Source: Lacticaseibacillus zeae DSM 20178 = KCTC 3804
Lineage (GTDB): Bacteria > Bacillota > Bacilli > Lactobacillales > Lactobacillaceae
Direction: 5' to 3'
Assembly: GCF_000260435.1 (NCBI RefSeq)
Contig: NZ_BACQ01000031.1
Location: 186,001 to 250,000 of the forward strand
DNA length: 64,000 nt
Below the pieces are notes generated by a model. The model worked only from the letters and a program-made list of their open reading frames with translations. It searched no databases and was not told the origin of the DNA. The translations under genes were made by a program, and so were the position numbers. Below, in pieces: positions 36,544 to 45,528 of the stretch (position 1 is its first letter; every line of letters starts with the position of its first letter).

Positions 36544-37722
36544 ATGGCTAAGAAGGATTTCAATCAACTAGCACTGGCTCAGGCCAAACAATATGGTGGC
36601 AAACTGAGTGTAACGCCCAAGGTGCCGATTGAGACGCGGGATGACTTGAGCATTGCCTATACCCCTGGTGTCGGCGCGGTATCTTCTGCTATTGCCAAGG
36701 ATTCGTCGCTGGTCTATGATTTGACGACCAAGAAGAACACCGTTGCAGTTGTCAGTGATGGCTCAGCGGTTTTAGGATTAGGCAATATCGGGGCTGAGGC
36801 AGCGATGCCGGTGATGGAAGGTAAGGCGGCGTTATTTAAGCGTTTTGCTAAAGTGGATGCGGTGCCGATTGTGTTGGATACGCAGGATACTGAAAAAATT
36901 ATTGCGGCCGTCAAAGCCATTGCGCCGACTTTTGGCGGGATTAATCTGGAGGATATCAGTGCGCCGAGGTGTTTTGAAATTGAAGCACGCTTGATTGATG
37001 AACTGAATATTCCGGTTTTTCACGATGATCAGCACGGAACCGCCATTGTGGTGCTTGCCGCGCTATACAATGCGCTGAAAGTTGCTGGTAAAGGCATTGG
37101 CGATATCAGAGTCGTTGTCAACGGTGGCGGCTCTGCCGGATTATCCGTTGCGCGTCGCTTCCTGGCCGCTGGCGTTAAGCACATTATGGTTGTTGATAAG
37201 GTCGGTATTTTGGCGGGAAAGAATGCCGATCAATTGCCACCACATCATGCTGCTATTGCTAAAATCACGAACCGGGAAAATCGTACCGGTACCTTGGAAG
37301 ATGCTTTGAAAGGTGCTGACGTTTTCGTTGGTGTATCGGCACCGCATGTTTTGAAACCAGAATGGATCAAAACAATGGCTGATAAACCGATTATCTTTGC
37401 AATGGCTAATCCAGAGCCGGAAATTTTCCCAGATCAGGCCTTGGCCGGTGGGGCTTATATTGTAGGGACAGGGCGTAGTGATTTTGCGAATCAAATCAAC
37501 AACGTTCTGGCATTTCCGGGCATTTTCCGCGGCGCCTTGGATGCTAGGGCGCGCAAAATTACGATTGAGATGCAGATTGCGGCAGCTAAAGGGATTGCGA
37601 GTCTAATTCCGGACGCTGAACTGTCGACAACGAATATTATCCCAAATGCGTTTGACGGGAATGTTGCCGAAGTCGTGGCTGAAAGTGTGCGGCATGCGGC
37701 TAAGGCAACGGTTGAGGGGTAG
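36544..37722 (+). CDS. maeE: NAD-dependent malic enzyme
   Basis: Decarboxylates L-malate to pyruvate, CO2 and NADH, letting the cell grow on malate. 392 residues, the short bacterial form. Visible sites: Tyr in LSIAYTPGVG, Lys in MEGKAALFKRFAKVDAVPI, metal-binding ISAPRCFEIEARL and VFHDDQHGTAIV, and the NAD fold VVNGGGSAGLSVARRFL. ATG 36544 follows GGAGGAG. Located 36 bases after maeP and co-transcribed. Confidence 0.96.
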   Translation: MAKKDFNQLALAQAKQYGGKLSVTPKVPIETRDDLSIAYTPGVGAVSSAIAKDSSLVYDLTTKKNTVAVVSDGSAVLGLGNIGAEAAMPVMEGKAALFKRFAKVDAVPIVLDTQDTEKIIAAVKAIAPTFGGINLEDISAPRCFEIEARLIDELNIPVFHDDQHGTAIVVLAALYNALKVAGKGIGDIRVVVNGGGSAGLSVARRFLAAGVKHIMVVDKVGILAGKNADQLPPHHAAIAKITNRENRTGTLEDALKGADVFVGVSAPHVLKPEWIKTMADKPIIFAMANPEPEIFPDQALAGGAYIVGTGRSDFANQINNVLAFPGIFRGALDARARKITIEMQIAAAKGIASLIPDAELSTTNIIPNAFDGNVAEVVAESVRHAAKATVEG

Positions 37723-37735
37723 AAGTTTTGTTGCG

Positions 37736-37783
37736 AACCTTCTGACAGGGTTGATGTTGTAAACTTTGTCAGGGGGTTTTTAA
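37736..37783 (+). terminator. maePE terminator
   Basis: AACC..CTGACA pairs with TGTCAG..GGTT with mismatches, followed by a T-run. Confidence 0.65.
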
Positions 37784-37891
37784 AATGGAGACTGATAATC
37801 ATTGTCTAATATTTTCGCATAATGTTTTTGCTAGCCTCTAAATTATTGGTATACTTTTTAGCCCTATTGTAAGACTACCTGACACTAAACG

Positions 37892-37919
37892 TTGACGCGC
37901 GTTGTGACACGCATATACT
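37892..37919 (+). promoter_or_regulatory. aspA promoter
   Basis: TTGACG and TATACT with a 16 base spacer, 38 bases before the start codon. Confidence 0.7.
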
Positions 37920-37956
37920 GATAACGTAAATATTGGTATATGAAAGGGAGTTCACA

Positions 37957-39351
37957 ATGCGTATCGAGGAAGATTGTATTGGCAAGTTGGCAGTAGACGA
38001 GGATGTCTTGTACGGGATCCACACCACCCGCGCACTGGCGAATTTTCCGATTAGTCATGAACGGACCGATTCGTTACTTTTCAAGAGCTTGATTATCATT
38101 AAAAAGGCCGCGGCTCAAGTCAATGCGGCAGCTGGGACGCTGACGGCATCGAAAGCCAAGGCGATTGCTGCGGCGTGCAATAGTTTGCTGATGGGTGAAC
38201 ACAACGACGCGTTGGTTGCCCCGGCTATTCAGGGGAGTGCAGGGACATCGGTGAATATGAATGTGAACGAGGTCATTGCCAATCTGGCGAGCCGTCACAC
38301 GATCGAACGGGTGCATCCTAATGATGACGTCAATCAGTGCCAGTCGACGAATGACACTTATCCGACAGCCGGGAAAATGGCGGCTTTGCAAGCATTGCCG
38401 CCGTTGCAGCAGGCTTTGACATTTTTAGTGAAATCACTGTTGGCTAAAGCTGATGAATTTGCTGATGTTGTCAAAGTCGGGCGTACCCAGTTGCAAGATG
38501 CGGTTCCGACAACATTTGGCCATACCTTCCAAGCATATGCACATTTGTTTCAGCGTGATCAGGTGCGACTAACGCGAGCGGCTGAAGATTTGCGGGTTGT
38601 CAACTTAGGCGGAACTGCGATTGGTACCGGCTTAAATGCTTCGCCGTATTACCGGGAACACATTGTTCGGCAAGTCAATCGCTTGATTGATTTAAACCTT
38701 GAGCAAGCGGATGACTTGGTTGATGCAACGCAGAATTGTGATGTTTTGGTCGCTTTTTCCGGTGCGATGAAAGGGTTAGCGACTGATTTATCGAAGTTTG
38801 CCAACGACTTGCGCTTATTGAGCAGTGGTCCCCAGGCTGGGTTGAACGAGCTCCATCTGCCAGCCAAGCAGGCGGGGTCCTCGATTATGCCAGGGAAGGT
38901 TAATCCGGTGATTCCTGAAGTGGTCAATCAAATCGCTTTTCAGATCATCGGACAGGATGTAACGATCAGCATGGCTGCCGAGGCTGGGCAACTGGAATTG
39001 AATGCCTTTGAACCGATTATTTTCCGTGATTTGTTGCAGGGAGAGCGGTACTTGGCCCGCGGTATCGATACGCTGACCACCAACTGTGTGACTGGCTTAA
39101 CGGTCAATCAACGGCAGTGTGCCGACAATGTTGAGCATTCCGCGATTAGTGCCACGATTTTAAGTCCATATATAGGCTATGAAGCAACGATGAAACTCGT
39201 CAAAACCAGTCTTGAAAAGCATGTGGCGATTCCGGAACTGCTTAGGCGCCACCATCAGTTACCCGATACGTTGATTGCCCATCTCTTTTCAACGGCTGTG
39301 ATGACCAATGAAGAACCGGTTCAGAAGGAGGCAGCTGGGGAAAAGCGCTAA
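37957..39351 (+). CDS. aspA: Aspartate ammonia-lyase
   Basis: Reversible deamination of aspartate to fumarate and ammonia. 464 residues of the fumarase/aspartase superfamily. Substrate-site motifs are GTSVNMNVNEVIANLA, QSTNDTYPTAGK, KVGRTQLQDAVPTTFG and the catalytic loop GSSIMPGKVNPVIPEVV. The PEVVNQIAFQIIGQD run favours aspartase over fumarase. ATG 37957 follows AAAGGGAG. Lies downstream of maeE; fumarate/malate metabolism may link them. The insert of parS-like sites directly follows. Confidence 0.9.
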   Translation: MRIEEDCIGKLAVDEDVLYGIHTTRALANFPISHERTDSLLFKSLIIIKKAAAQVNAAAGTLTASKAKAIAAACNSLLMGEHNDALVAPAIQGSAGTSVNMNVNEVIANLASRHTIERVHPNDDVNQCQSTNDTYPTAGKMAALQALPPLQQALTFLVKSLLAKADEFADVVKVGRTQLQDAVPTTFGHTFQAYAHLFQRDQVRLTRAAEDLRVVNLGGTAIGTGLNASPYYREHIVRQVNRLIDLNLEQADDLVDATQNCDVLVAFSGAMKGLATDLSKFANDLRLLSSGPQAGLNELHLPAKQAGSSIMPGKVNPVIPEVVNQIAFQIIGQDVTISMAAEAGQLELNAFEPIIFRDLLQGERYLARGIDTLTTNCVTGLTVNQRQCADNVEHSAISATILSPYIGYEATMKLVKTSLEKHVAIPELLRRHHQLPDTLIAHLFSTAVMTNEEPVQKEAAGEKR

Positions 39352-39376
39352 GGTGGACGGTTCTGGGGGAGCTGGT

Positions 39377-39392
39377 TGTTCCACATGAAACA
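39377..39392. other. parS-like site 4
   Basis: TGTTCCACATGAAACA differs from Bacillus parS at one position. First of three sites at exact 33 base spacing. Confidence 0.78.
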
Positions 39393-39409
39393 GTTGAATC
39401 ATTATCCTG

Positions 39410-39425
39410 TGTTTCATGTGGAACT
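39410..39425. other. parS-like site 5
   Basis: TGTTTCATGTGGAACT, two changes from the reverse complement of Bacillus parS; 33 bases after site 4. Confidence 0.7.
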
Positions 39426-39442
39426 TTATGTGTGAGAATTGG

Positions 39443-39458
39443 CGTTTCACGTGGAACA
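39443..39458. other. parS-like site 6
   Basis: CGTTTCACGTGGAACA, one change from the reverse complement of Bacillus parS; 33 bases after site 5. Confidence 0.8.
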
Positions 39459-39496
39459 TGGTCCGCAAATGATTCCGGTTAGTTACCGGACAAATC

Positions 39497-39536
39497 AAAA
39501 AGACGCTTACGGCATTTTTACCGCAAGCGTCTTTTT
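39497..39536. terminator. Bidirectional terminator
   Basis: AAAAGACGCTTACGG pairs with CCGCAAGCGTCTTTT (bulged), flanked by A- and T-runs. Serves the glycosyltransferase gene and aspA. Confidence 0.85.
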
Positions 39537-39566
39537 CGTGTCGTCATCGACAATTTCTGGCAAATA

Positions 39567-40676
39567 TTAGCCGGCAACCTTGGTTCTGGTTGGCTGGTGT
39601 TCAATAATTGGCATCCATTGCGACACAATGTTTTCCGGACTAAAGTGACTGGCACGTTCTAGGCTTTGATGCGCGTAGTGTTTCCGTAATTCGGGTTGTG
39701 CCATCATTTTTTTGAGATTGGATACAAAGTCAGGGACATCCTGGGCTTTGGTTAATAGACCATATTGGTTGTTGCCAAGGTATTCACGTGAGCCGGTGTT
39801 TTCCATGGCAACGACCGGAAGTCCAGAGGCCATGGCTTCACCGATGACAAGTGGCATGCCTTCCCAACGTGAGGTTGAGACAAAAATGGAGGCGGCGCGA
39901 TAGTGATCTCGAAGCGCTTGGTCCTTTAACGGTCCCTGATAAATGAGTTTATCGCTCACGTGGAAGTAATCAATCAGATCGTAAAAGTTTTTCATGTCTT
40001 CATCGGTTCCGCCACCGGCAATGGCGATTTTCCAGTCGTCGGGTAAGGATGCAGCGGCCTCTAATAGGAAGTCGATACCTTTGTGGGCGATGGCGATGCG
40101 GCCGGTGAACGCGATCCGGTGGGCATCGAGGTTCGCCTCACCAGTTGGCACTAAGGTGAGGGGATTGTAGATTTTAACGGTGCGCGGATTGAAGCGTTTG
40201 TATGAGTTCAAATCGCTTTCGGTCAAGGTTACCAGTGTGTCGACAGCTTGAAGACCACCTTCAAACTCGGCTTGCATCTGGACGTAGTAATCTTCCATGT
40301 AAGTAGCATAGTTGTTGTGCATCCAGCCGATCAGATTCACATCCGGCAATGCCCGTTTAATTAACGGTGCAAAACTGGTAGTCAAACCTGCAGGCAAGAT
40401 GACGGTTTGGAAATGCTGGTCGCGAATAGTCGCGATGAGATCCTCGATTTGCTCCTGATAATGGGTATAGGGATCACTACCGAAAAAGTTCAGCAACTTA
40501 GGATCAGTTGGGCGCCGGGCAATAATCAAAGGCGCATCCAAGTCAAAGTAGGCAGGTGCATCCGCCAAGGTGTAGAAACTGACGTCGTACTGTTTAACGA
40601 GATCATTACCTAAAACCGTTGAAGCGCGTTTAACGCCATCCATCACGATGTTTTCAAGAACGATCATAACTTTCAT
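39567..40676 (-). CDS. Glycosyltransferase, GT4 family (GT-B fold)
   Basis: 369 residues. N-terminal Rossmann half starts MKVMIVLENIVMDGVKRA; the C-terminal half carries the retaining GT4 signature with IAFTGRIAIAHKGIDFLLEAA, a donor-binding loop and the EX7E motif EAMASGLPVVAMENTGSREYLG. No membrane helix. Probably adds a sugar to a lipid, teichoic acid or surface polymer; substrates unknown. Single gene. The start codon lies 26 bases after AGGGGGGAG, with a hairpin between (see 40683-40711). Confidence 0.9.
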   Translation of the reverse strand: MKVMIVLENIVMDGVKRASTVLGNDLVKQYDVSFYTLADAPAYFDLDAPLIIARRPTDPKLLNFFGSDPYTHYQEQIEDLIATIRDQHFQTVILPAGLTTSFAPLIKRALPDVNLIGWMHNNYATYMEDYYVQMQAEFEGGLQAVDTLVTLTESDLNSYKRFNPRTVKIYNPLTLVPTGEANLDAHRIAFTGRIAIAHKGIDFLLEAAASLPDDWKIAIAGGGTDEDMKNFYDLIDYFHVSDKLIYQGPLKDQALRDHYRAASIFVSTSRWEGMPLVIGEAMASGLPVVAMENTGSREYLGNNQYGLLTKAQDVPDFVSNLKKMMAQPELRKHYAHQSLERASHFSPENIVSQWMPIIEHQPTRTKVAG

Positions 40677-40682
40677 AAGTGT

Positions 40683-40711
40683 TCGCCGCTAACGATCAGC
40701 GGCTCCCCCCT
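40683..40711 (-). promoter_or_regulatory. Hairpin between ribosome site and start of the glycosyltransferase
   Basis: On the minus strand AGGGGGGAG runs directly into GCCGCT-loop-AGCGGC, a perfect 6 bp stem, then GAACACTT and ATG. If the hairpin forms, the ribosome site lies about eight bases from the ATG; unfolded, it is 26 bases away. Upstream lie two more hairpins (CTACTA/TAGTAG and GACTG/CAGTC). Confidence 0.45.
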
Positions 40712-40950
40712 TTCTTCTGAGTACGTTACGAACTGACTGCAGCGTCCAGTCGAAGTGGCACGACTACTAAAAATAGTAGCGGGGTCAGAACAGCTTTTTA
40801 AAGGATATTCAAAACTGTTTATATTATCATACGCGCTTTTTATTAGTAAGCGCAAGTTTTTTCGCTGCAAGGTTGATACATCAGGGGTTAGCGCAAGGTG
40901 TGTTCGTCGAAAAAGGGGGACCATGAGAGTTGCATTAATCGTTCGTGTTT

Positions 40951-40966
40951 TGTTTCACGTGAAAAT
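40951..40966. other. parS-like site 7
   Basis: TGTTTCACGTGAAAAT, two positions off the symmetric 16-mer. Intergenic. Confidence 0.65.
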
Positions 40967-41168
40967 CGGCGTAACGTTAAGAAAGCGCTTAAGCAATGCA
41001 TAACTTATTTCACAAATCGGGAGGCGTTGGTGCTAAAATTCGGGTAGAAACATGTAAAATAAGCTGTCTGGAGCGTGTTGTAAACAATCACAATGATGCA
41101 GCTGCAAATGTCGAAACAGCTGACGGGATTGTTTCGACCAAATTTTTGAGACTTGGCATATTTCAGCT

Positions 41169-41184
41169 AGTTTCACGTGAAACA
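41169..41184. other. parS-like site 8
   Basis: AGTTTCACGTGAAACA with the perfect 14 bp core, intergenic between the glycosyltransferase and transglutaminase genes. Confidence 0.78.
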
Positions 41185-41203
41185 AGCGAAATAATTTATG
41201 AGG

Positions 41204-43363
41204 TCAATGACGTTTCACGTGAAACCTTCGAGACGTGTAAGCGATAAGTTGGCTGCGAAGCTTCTGCAGAGGCAAGATTAAAGGTTGTACATTGACTGAC
41301 ATTTTGCCGAAGATTATTTGTTCGTATGCGTCGGTTAGTGTGGACATATTAGTTTGTTCGCCCAAACGTCTATCAATTATTTTGGCATACGCACTTAAGG
41401 CTTGGCTGACAGGACGATGCTGAATTCGCCGCAAGCTCCAAAGTAATAGCCGATAGCGGCGCGGGAAGTTGGTTGCCGTAAGTCCAATGCCAATGAGCCA
41501 GGCGACAAGCGCCGGGAGTTGCCAGAATGCAAGTGCAGTCAGCAACAAAGTGACGATAAGGAGCAAAATGCCGAGCCAGGTGACGTTGCTGAGAGACGAT
41601 CGAGAATGCGTTTTCGTTGCGGATGGCGAACCAGTTGATGGTGTACGCGATATAGAGGCGGACGATGCCACACTTGATGATGACGGCATGCTATTAGAGA
41701 CGCTGTTATTAGCGGATGAAGAGGGTATATTTTCTTCTGGCGTTGCGGGATCATTAAAGCCGGGGGTCGGTTCAAATGGCAGCCAACCTAAATTGGTGAA
41801 GTAAACCTCGGGCCATGAGTGAGCGTTGCTGTTGCGGATCACATATTGTTTGTGTTGACCTGATCCGCCAATAAAAGTCCCGGTATTAAATCCTTTGGCC
41901 CATCGAGCAGGTAAGCCGATGCTGCGACATAGCACGACCATTGCCGAGGAGAAGTTATCACAATAACCGATTGGGGAATCGAAAAGAAAGTAATCGACAT
42001 AATCATGTCCAGGCGGTGTCCGCTGCGCATCGGTTTTGGAGTACGTGAATCGGGGGTCGGACTTGAGATAGTTTTGAATCGCGAGCACTTTTTCATAAGG
42101 TGTCGGTGCTTTGGCCGTGATTTTTTCCGCCAACTGCTTAACGCGTCGTGGCAAGGTCGATGGTAATTGTAAGTAGCGGCTGGCAACTTGCTGGCGACTG
42201 CTGGTTGCGGCGGTTAATTGTGCAGCCGTGATTTGTTTTGCCTGCACCTGGATGTCTATGCGTTGAAATCGGGATTGATCTGTCGTGCTGACGCGGCGGG
42301 TGGCAGCATTGAGCAGGAAGTCAGTCGTGGGATCGGGTTGACCGCCTGTAAAAGTCAGCTGCCCATAAGGAAGCGGCAAAAATGATTTGCTGCCGTTGAA
42401 GGTCAAGGTTGTGCTTTGAGCAGGACCATAGTCAACCGAGGCGTTTGGATCGCGCATGATGGCGCCATCCAGCGGCACGGTCTGACTTTGATCGACGCCA
42501 GGTTGCCAACCGGTGCCGGTGTATGCTGCATCAACCGCCACGCGATAGTAACTGGCTTCGGCGCTGGTAGCCGTAAAAACAGGCGTCGGATCGTCATAAA
42601 CCGGTCCGCCTAACACGCGGCTGTTTTCCGTATAGCCGGTTCGGCCGGGACCGTTGACGTAAGTTTGAATACCGGCATAAAATCCCCGTTGATTTAAACG
42701 ATCGCGAAATGGAACGGACATATCGGCTAATTGTTCATTCAGGGACGTTGATGAAGACAGCCACGCCAAGCCGAGCGTGACCCCGCTGATAAGTGTGCAC
42801 CCAATTAAAAGCGGCCACCAATGATTGCCATACAGATGCAGCATTGCCATCAAGCCGGTAAGTACTGCAAGTTGAATGAATTGCGCCGTGAGATCATTGC
42901 CGTTAAAAATATGAACGGCCAGTAAATAGCTGAGCACAATTGCAATGGCGCCGGGATAAAAGCGGACGACAACCGTCAAAAGCAGGAGAAACGCTACTAA
43001 AGTAATAATTAGCGTCATGCTAAGCACGGTCGGGACGTCGACACCACCGACACGTAAAAACTTTGAGGTCGCTGCGGAAAAAGTCTGTAGATAGGCGGTG
43101 AACCAAGAGAGGCCAAATGGTTGTTTTAGCGGCACAATGGCCCAAAGCCCACCGATCATGGCAGCGACTGTCATGACACCCGACAAAGGCCACCATCGCG
43201 GCCAGAACGTGGCGGCATAAAGAATGAGGCTAATGCCGATGACATAAACCACCAGTGCGCGCGGGTGGCCGATCGGATTGATATCGGCAAATGGCTGCAA
43301 AAAAAGAAATAAGAGCCACCATGTCAATAAAACCATGATGAGTCGTTGCAACCACTTAGGCAT
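41204..43363 (-). CDS. Membrane transglutaminase-like protein (DUF3488/TgpA family)
   Basis: 719 residues from ATG 43363 after AGGAGGTGG. Six or seven helices in residues 5-205, an extracytoplasmic transglutaminase core with Cys468 in PIGYCDNFSSAMVVLCRS and His515 in NAHSWPEVYF, a Ser-rich linker near 555-600, one helix near 605-640 and a cytoplasmic C-terminal domain. TgpA-like proteins form a conserved unit with DUF58 and MoxR genes, as here. The reaction may be crosslinking or proteolysis of envelope proteins. The last codons overlap parS-like site 9. Confidence 0.88.
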   Translation of the reverse strand: MPKWLQRLIMVLLTWWLLFLFLQPFADINPIGHPRALVVYVIGISLILYAATFWPRWWPLSGVMTVAAMIGGLWAIVPLKQPFGLSWFTAYLQTFSAATSKFLRVGGVDVPTVLSMTLIITLVAFLLLLTVVVRFYPGAIAIVLSYLLAVHIFNGNDLTAQFIQLAVLTGLMAMLHLYGNHWWPLLIGCTLISGVTLGLAWLSSSTSLNEQLADMSVPFRDRLNQRGFYAGIQTYVNGPGRTGYTENSRVLGGPVYDDPTPVFTATSAEASYYRVAVDAAYTGTGWQPGVDQSQTVPLDGAIMRDPNASVDYGPAQSTTLTFNGSKSFLPLPYGQLTFTGGQPDPTTDFLLNAATRRVSTTDQSRFQRIDIQVQAKQITAAQLTAATSSRQQVASRYLQLPSTLPRRVKQLAEKITAKAPTPYEKVLAIQNYLKSDPRFTYSKTDAQRTPPGHDYVDYFLFDSPIGYCDNFSSAMVVLCRSIGLPARWAKGFNTGTFIGGSGQHKQYVIRNSNAHSWPEVYFTNLGWLPFEPTPGFNDPATPEENIPSSSANNSVSNSMPSSSSVASSASISRTPSTGSPSATKTHSRSSLSNVTWLGILLLIVTLLLTALAFWQLPALVAWLIGIGLTATNFPRRYRLLLWSLRRIQHRPVSQALSAYAKIIDRRLGEQTNMSTLTDAYEQIIFGKMSVNVQPLILPLQKLRSQLIAYTSRRFHVKRH
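41211..41226. other. parS-like site 9
   Basis: CGTTTCACGTGAAACC with the perfect 14 bp core, 42 bases from site 8. It lies inside the end of the transglutaminase gene, where it encodes FHVK. Confidence 0.78.
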
Positions 43364-44348
43364 GATCGCCACCTCCTGACAAAGAAATCAAAGTGGCAGC
43401 AGCAGGCGAGAGTGCCTGCAAAAACGGTTTGGCTGTAGCTGAGTCCGCCGCCATCACGAGATAAGCCCGATGATGTTGTGGCGATGCCAAGTCGGGTAAA
43501 GCCGCGGGATCAGGGACACCTTCAGGATGAAAGCCTGCTAGTAGCGCATCTTGCTGACCACGATTGATCCGGGTTAGCCGCTGATCCAACAAAAAGCCGT
43601 CACCACTGAAAATGCCGGTATCCAGCAAACTCGCAAAAAGACTCAAGGCTGATTCAAGTGGCAGCGAAGGCGTCACAACAAGTAACAGCGTCCAAGCAGT
43701 TTGGCCTTCATACTCATCATCATGAACAATCAATGAATCTGCATGGGCACTAATTTTCCACGCGATTTGTTGGATATTATCACCCGGGAAATATTCGCGG
43801 AAATTTTTAATCCGGTCGCTGGGCAAACCGGCGTCGGCCGCCGCCATTTTTTGCGAAAAATCCGTGGCAATTTTGGCAGCAGTCTCGGGCTGGCGGACCG
43901 GACCGACCGTTATCGGTGTTGTGAGTTGCATGGGGAGGGTTTTGCGGAACCAGCCGAAAAAATCGGTGACAGTCACAGTGAATGGCAGCTGATCATAAAC
44001 GCCCCGCGGCAACTGCAAGGTAACTTTGGCGGTGCGTTGACCAACCGGCAGATGCCAGGTGCTGGTTTTGGCGGCATCTAGTAAAAACAGGTTTGGCAGC
44101 CATTTGCCTTGCGTTAACGTCAAATGGCGGGTCGTGGGACGTTCTGCGATCATCGTTGAGTGATTAGGTGTGAAGCGCAAATGCCCGCGCATCGGCCAAA
44201 GCAGAGGTAGTGCGAGCAGCAGGAGAAGCATCAAGGCAAATTCACTCACAAACCAGCTGGTCGGTGAGTTAAACGTCATTCCGAAGCCGACGAGTAGGCC
44301 GAGTGTGACGACAAGTGCACTATTGATAAAGAAATTGCGCCAATGCAT
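43356..44348 (-). CDS. DUF58 domain protein
   Basis: 330 residues. Two N-terminal helices (residues 8-26 and 31-54), then a beta-rich region and the DUF58 core with RIKNFREYFPGDNIQQIAWKIS (consensus VREYxxGDxxRxIxWxxxA), preceding a von Willebrand factor A-like fold VHDDEYEGQTAWTLLLVV. Partner of MoxR ATPases. It starts at ATG 44348 after GGGGGTGA and overlaps the transglutaminase gene by eight bases. Confidence 0.9.
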   Translation of the reverse strand: MHWRNFFINSALVVTLGLLVGFGMTFNSPTSWFVSEFALMLLLLLALPLLWPMRGHLRFTPNHSTMIAERPTTRHLTLTQGKWLPNLFLLDAAKTSTWHLPVGQRTAKVTLQLPRGVYDQLPFTVTVTDFFGWFRKTLPMQLTTPITVGPVRQPETAAKIATDFSQKMAAADAGLPSDRIKNFREYFPGDNIQQIAWKISAHADSLIVHDDEYEGQTAWTLLLVVTPSLPLESALSLFASLLDTGIFSGDGFLLDQRLTRINRGQQDALLAGFHPEGVPDPAALPDLASPQHHRAYLVMAADSATAKPFLQALSPAAATLISLSGGGDHA

Positions 44349-44352
44349 GGTG

Positions 44353-45288
44353 TCACCCCCGTACTGGTGTAGCGGTGTTTTGCAGAATGTCGGTTAAAAT
44401 GTCGGTTGGTGAGACGGTCGGATCCTTCATGATCAAGCGATGGCCAAATACAGGAATCGTTAGGGCTTGAATATCTTCAGGGGTAACGTAACTGCGGCCA
44501 TTGAGCATAGCGAAGGCTTTTGCGGCGCTTACCAAGGCAATGCCGCCACGGGGACTGATGCCTAAACGAATGCGTTGGTCTGTCCGCGTCGCTTCGACAA
44601 GCGCAAGGACATAATTGGCGATCGCATCCGTCACGGTGATGGTTGTGACAAGTTTTTTGCTCTCTGCTAAAGTCGCGGGATCGAGTAATGGTTTCAAGGC
44701 GGCAATCATGGTTTGGCGATCCGGGCTCAGAAGCAGACTTTTTTCAGCATCAGCGTCGGGATAGCCAAGCGATAGGCGCAACATAAACCGATCCAGCTGG
44801 GCCTCAGGCAAGGGGTAGGTTCCTGCATAGTCAGTCGGGTTTTCCGTGGCCATGACAAAGAAGTCGGGCGATAAAGGGTAGGTGTGTCCGTCGGTGGTGA
44901 CGCGACGTTCGCCCATTGCTTCCAATAAAGCCGCCTGAGTACGCGGAGTGGCGCGATTGATTTCGTCGGCCAGTAAGATGCTAGTAAAAATCGGACCGCG
45001 TTGAAATTCAAATGCATTCGTAGCGCGGTTGAAAATGGACGTCCCGAGAACGTCGCTAGGCAACATATCCGGCGTGAATTGAATCCGGGAAAACGGCATT
45101 GCCAGCGTTTTGGCGATGGCTTGCACTAAGGTGGTCTTGCCGACGCCGGGAATATCCTCAAATAAGACGTGACCGTTGGCTAATAAAGCCGTAAAGGCCA
45201 GTTTGATCGGCATCGGCTTGCCAACCACAATGGTCGCGACTTGCTGCTGCGCTGCCGAAAAGATTGATTGCGCTTCATTGATTTCCAT
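44353..45288 (-). CDS. MoxR-family AAA+ ATPase
   Basis: 311 residues from ATG 45288 after GGAGGGG; the extra 49 codons upstream lack a ribosome site. Walker A GVGKTTLVQ near 50, Walker B SILLADEINRATP near 110, sensor 1 MATENP near 155, arginine-containing LGISPRGGIALV near 250. MoxR chaperones work with VWA/DUF58 partners in assembly or metal insertion of other complexes. First gene of the MoxR-DUF58-transglutaminase operon. Confidence 0.92.
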   Translation of the reverse strand: MEINEAQSIFSAAQQQVATIVVGKPMPIKLAFTALLANGHVLFEDIPGVGKTTLVQAIAKTLAMPFSRIQFTPDMLPSDVLGTSIFNRATNAFEFQRGPIFTSILLADEINRATPRTQAALLEAMGERRVTTDGHTYPLSPDFFVMATENPTDYAGTYPLPEAQLDRFMLRLSLGYPDADAEKSLLLSPDRQTMIAALKPLLDPATLAESKKLVTTITVTDAIANYVLALVEATRTDQRIRLGISPRGGIALVSAAKAFAMLNGRSYVTPEDIQALTIPVFGHRLIMKDPTVSPTDILTDILQNTATPVRG

Positions 45289-45528
45289 CGTGATCCCCTC
45301 CATGCCGCCATTATTCAGGAAAAAGCACCAAACAGCAAGTTTCCTGCCGTGTCGTAAAAAAAATATGAATATATTGGTTGCAGACCGGACGACGATTGGT
45401 ACGCAGTTGACAAGCAGATATACTGCGGGCTTCATTTTGGCACCGGAATCTTCTCAATAGCGACACATTTTTGCTTGCGGTATACTGTGACCATAGCCGG
45501 TAACCATCCAATGAGTGGGGGCAAGCAA

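Noticed and set aside
40677-40924. T-box leader before the glycosyltransferase
   Set aside because: No TGGNACCGCG-like antiterminator sequence is present; only hairpins.
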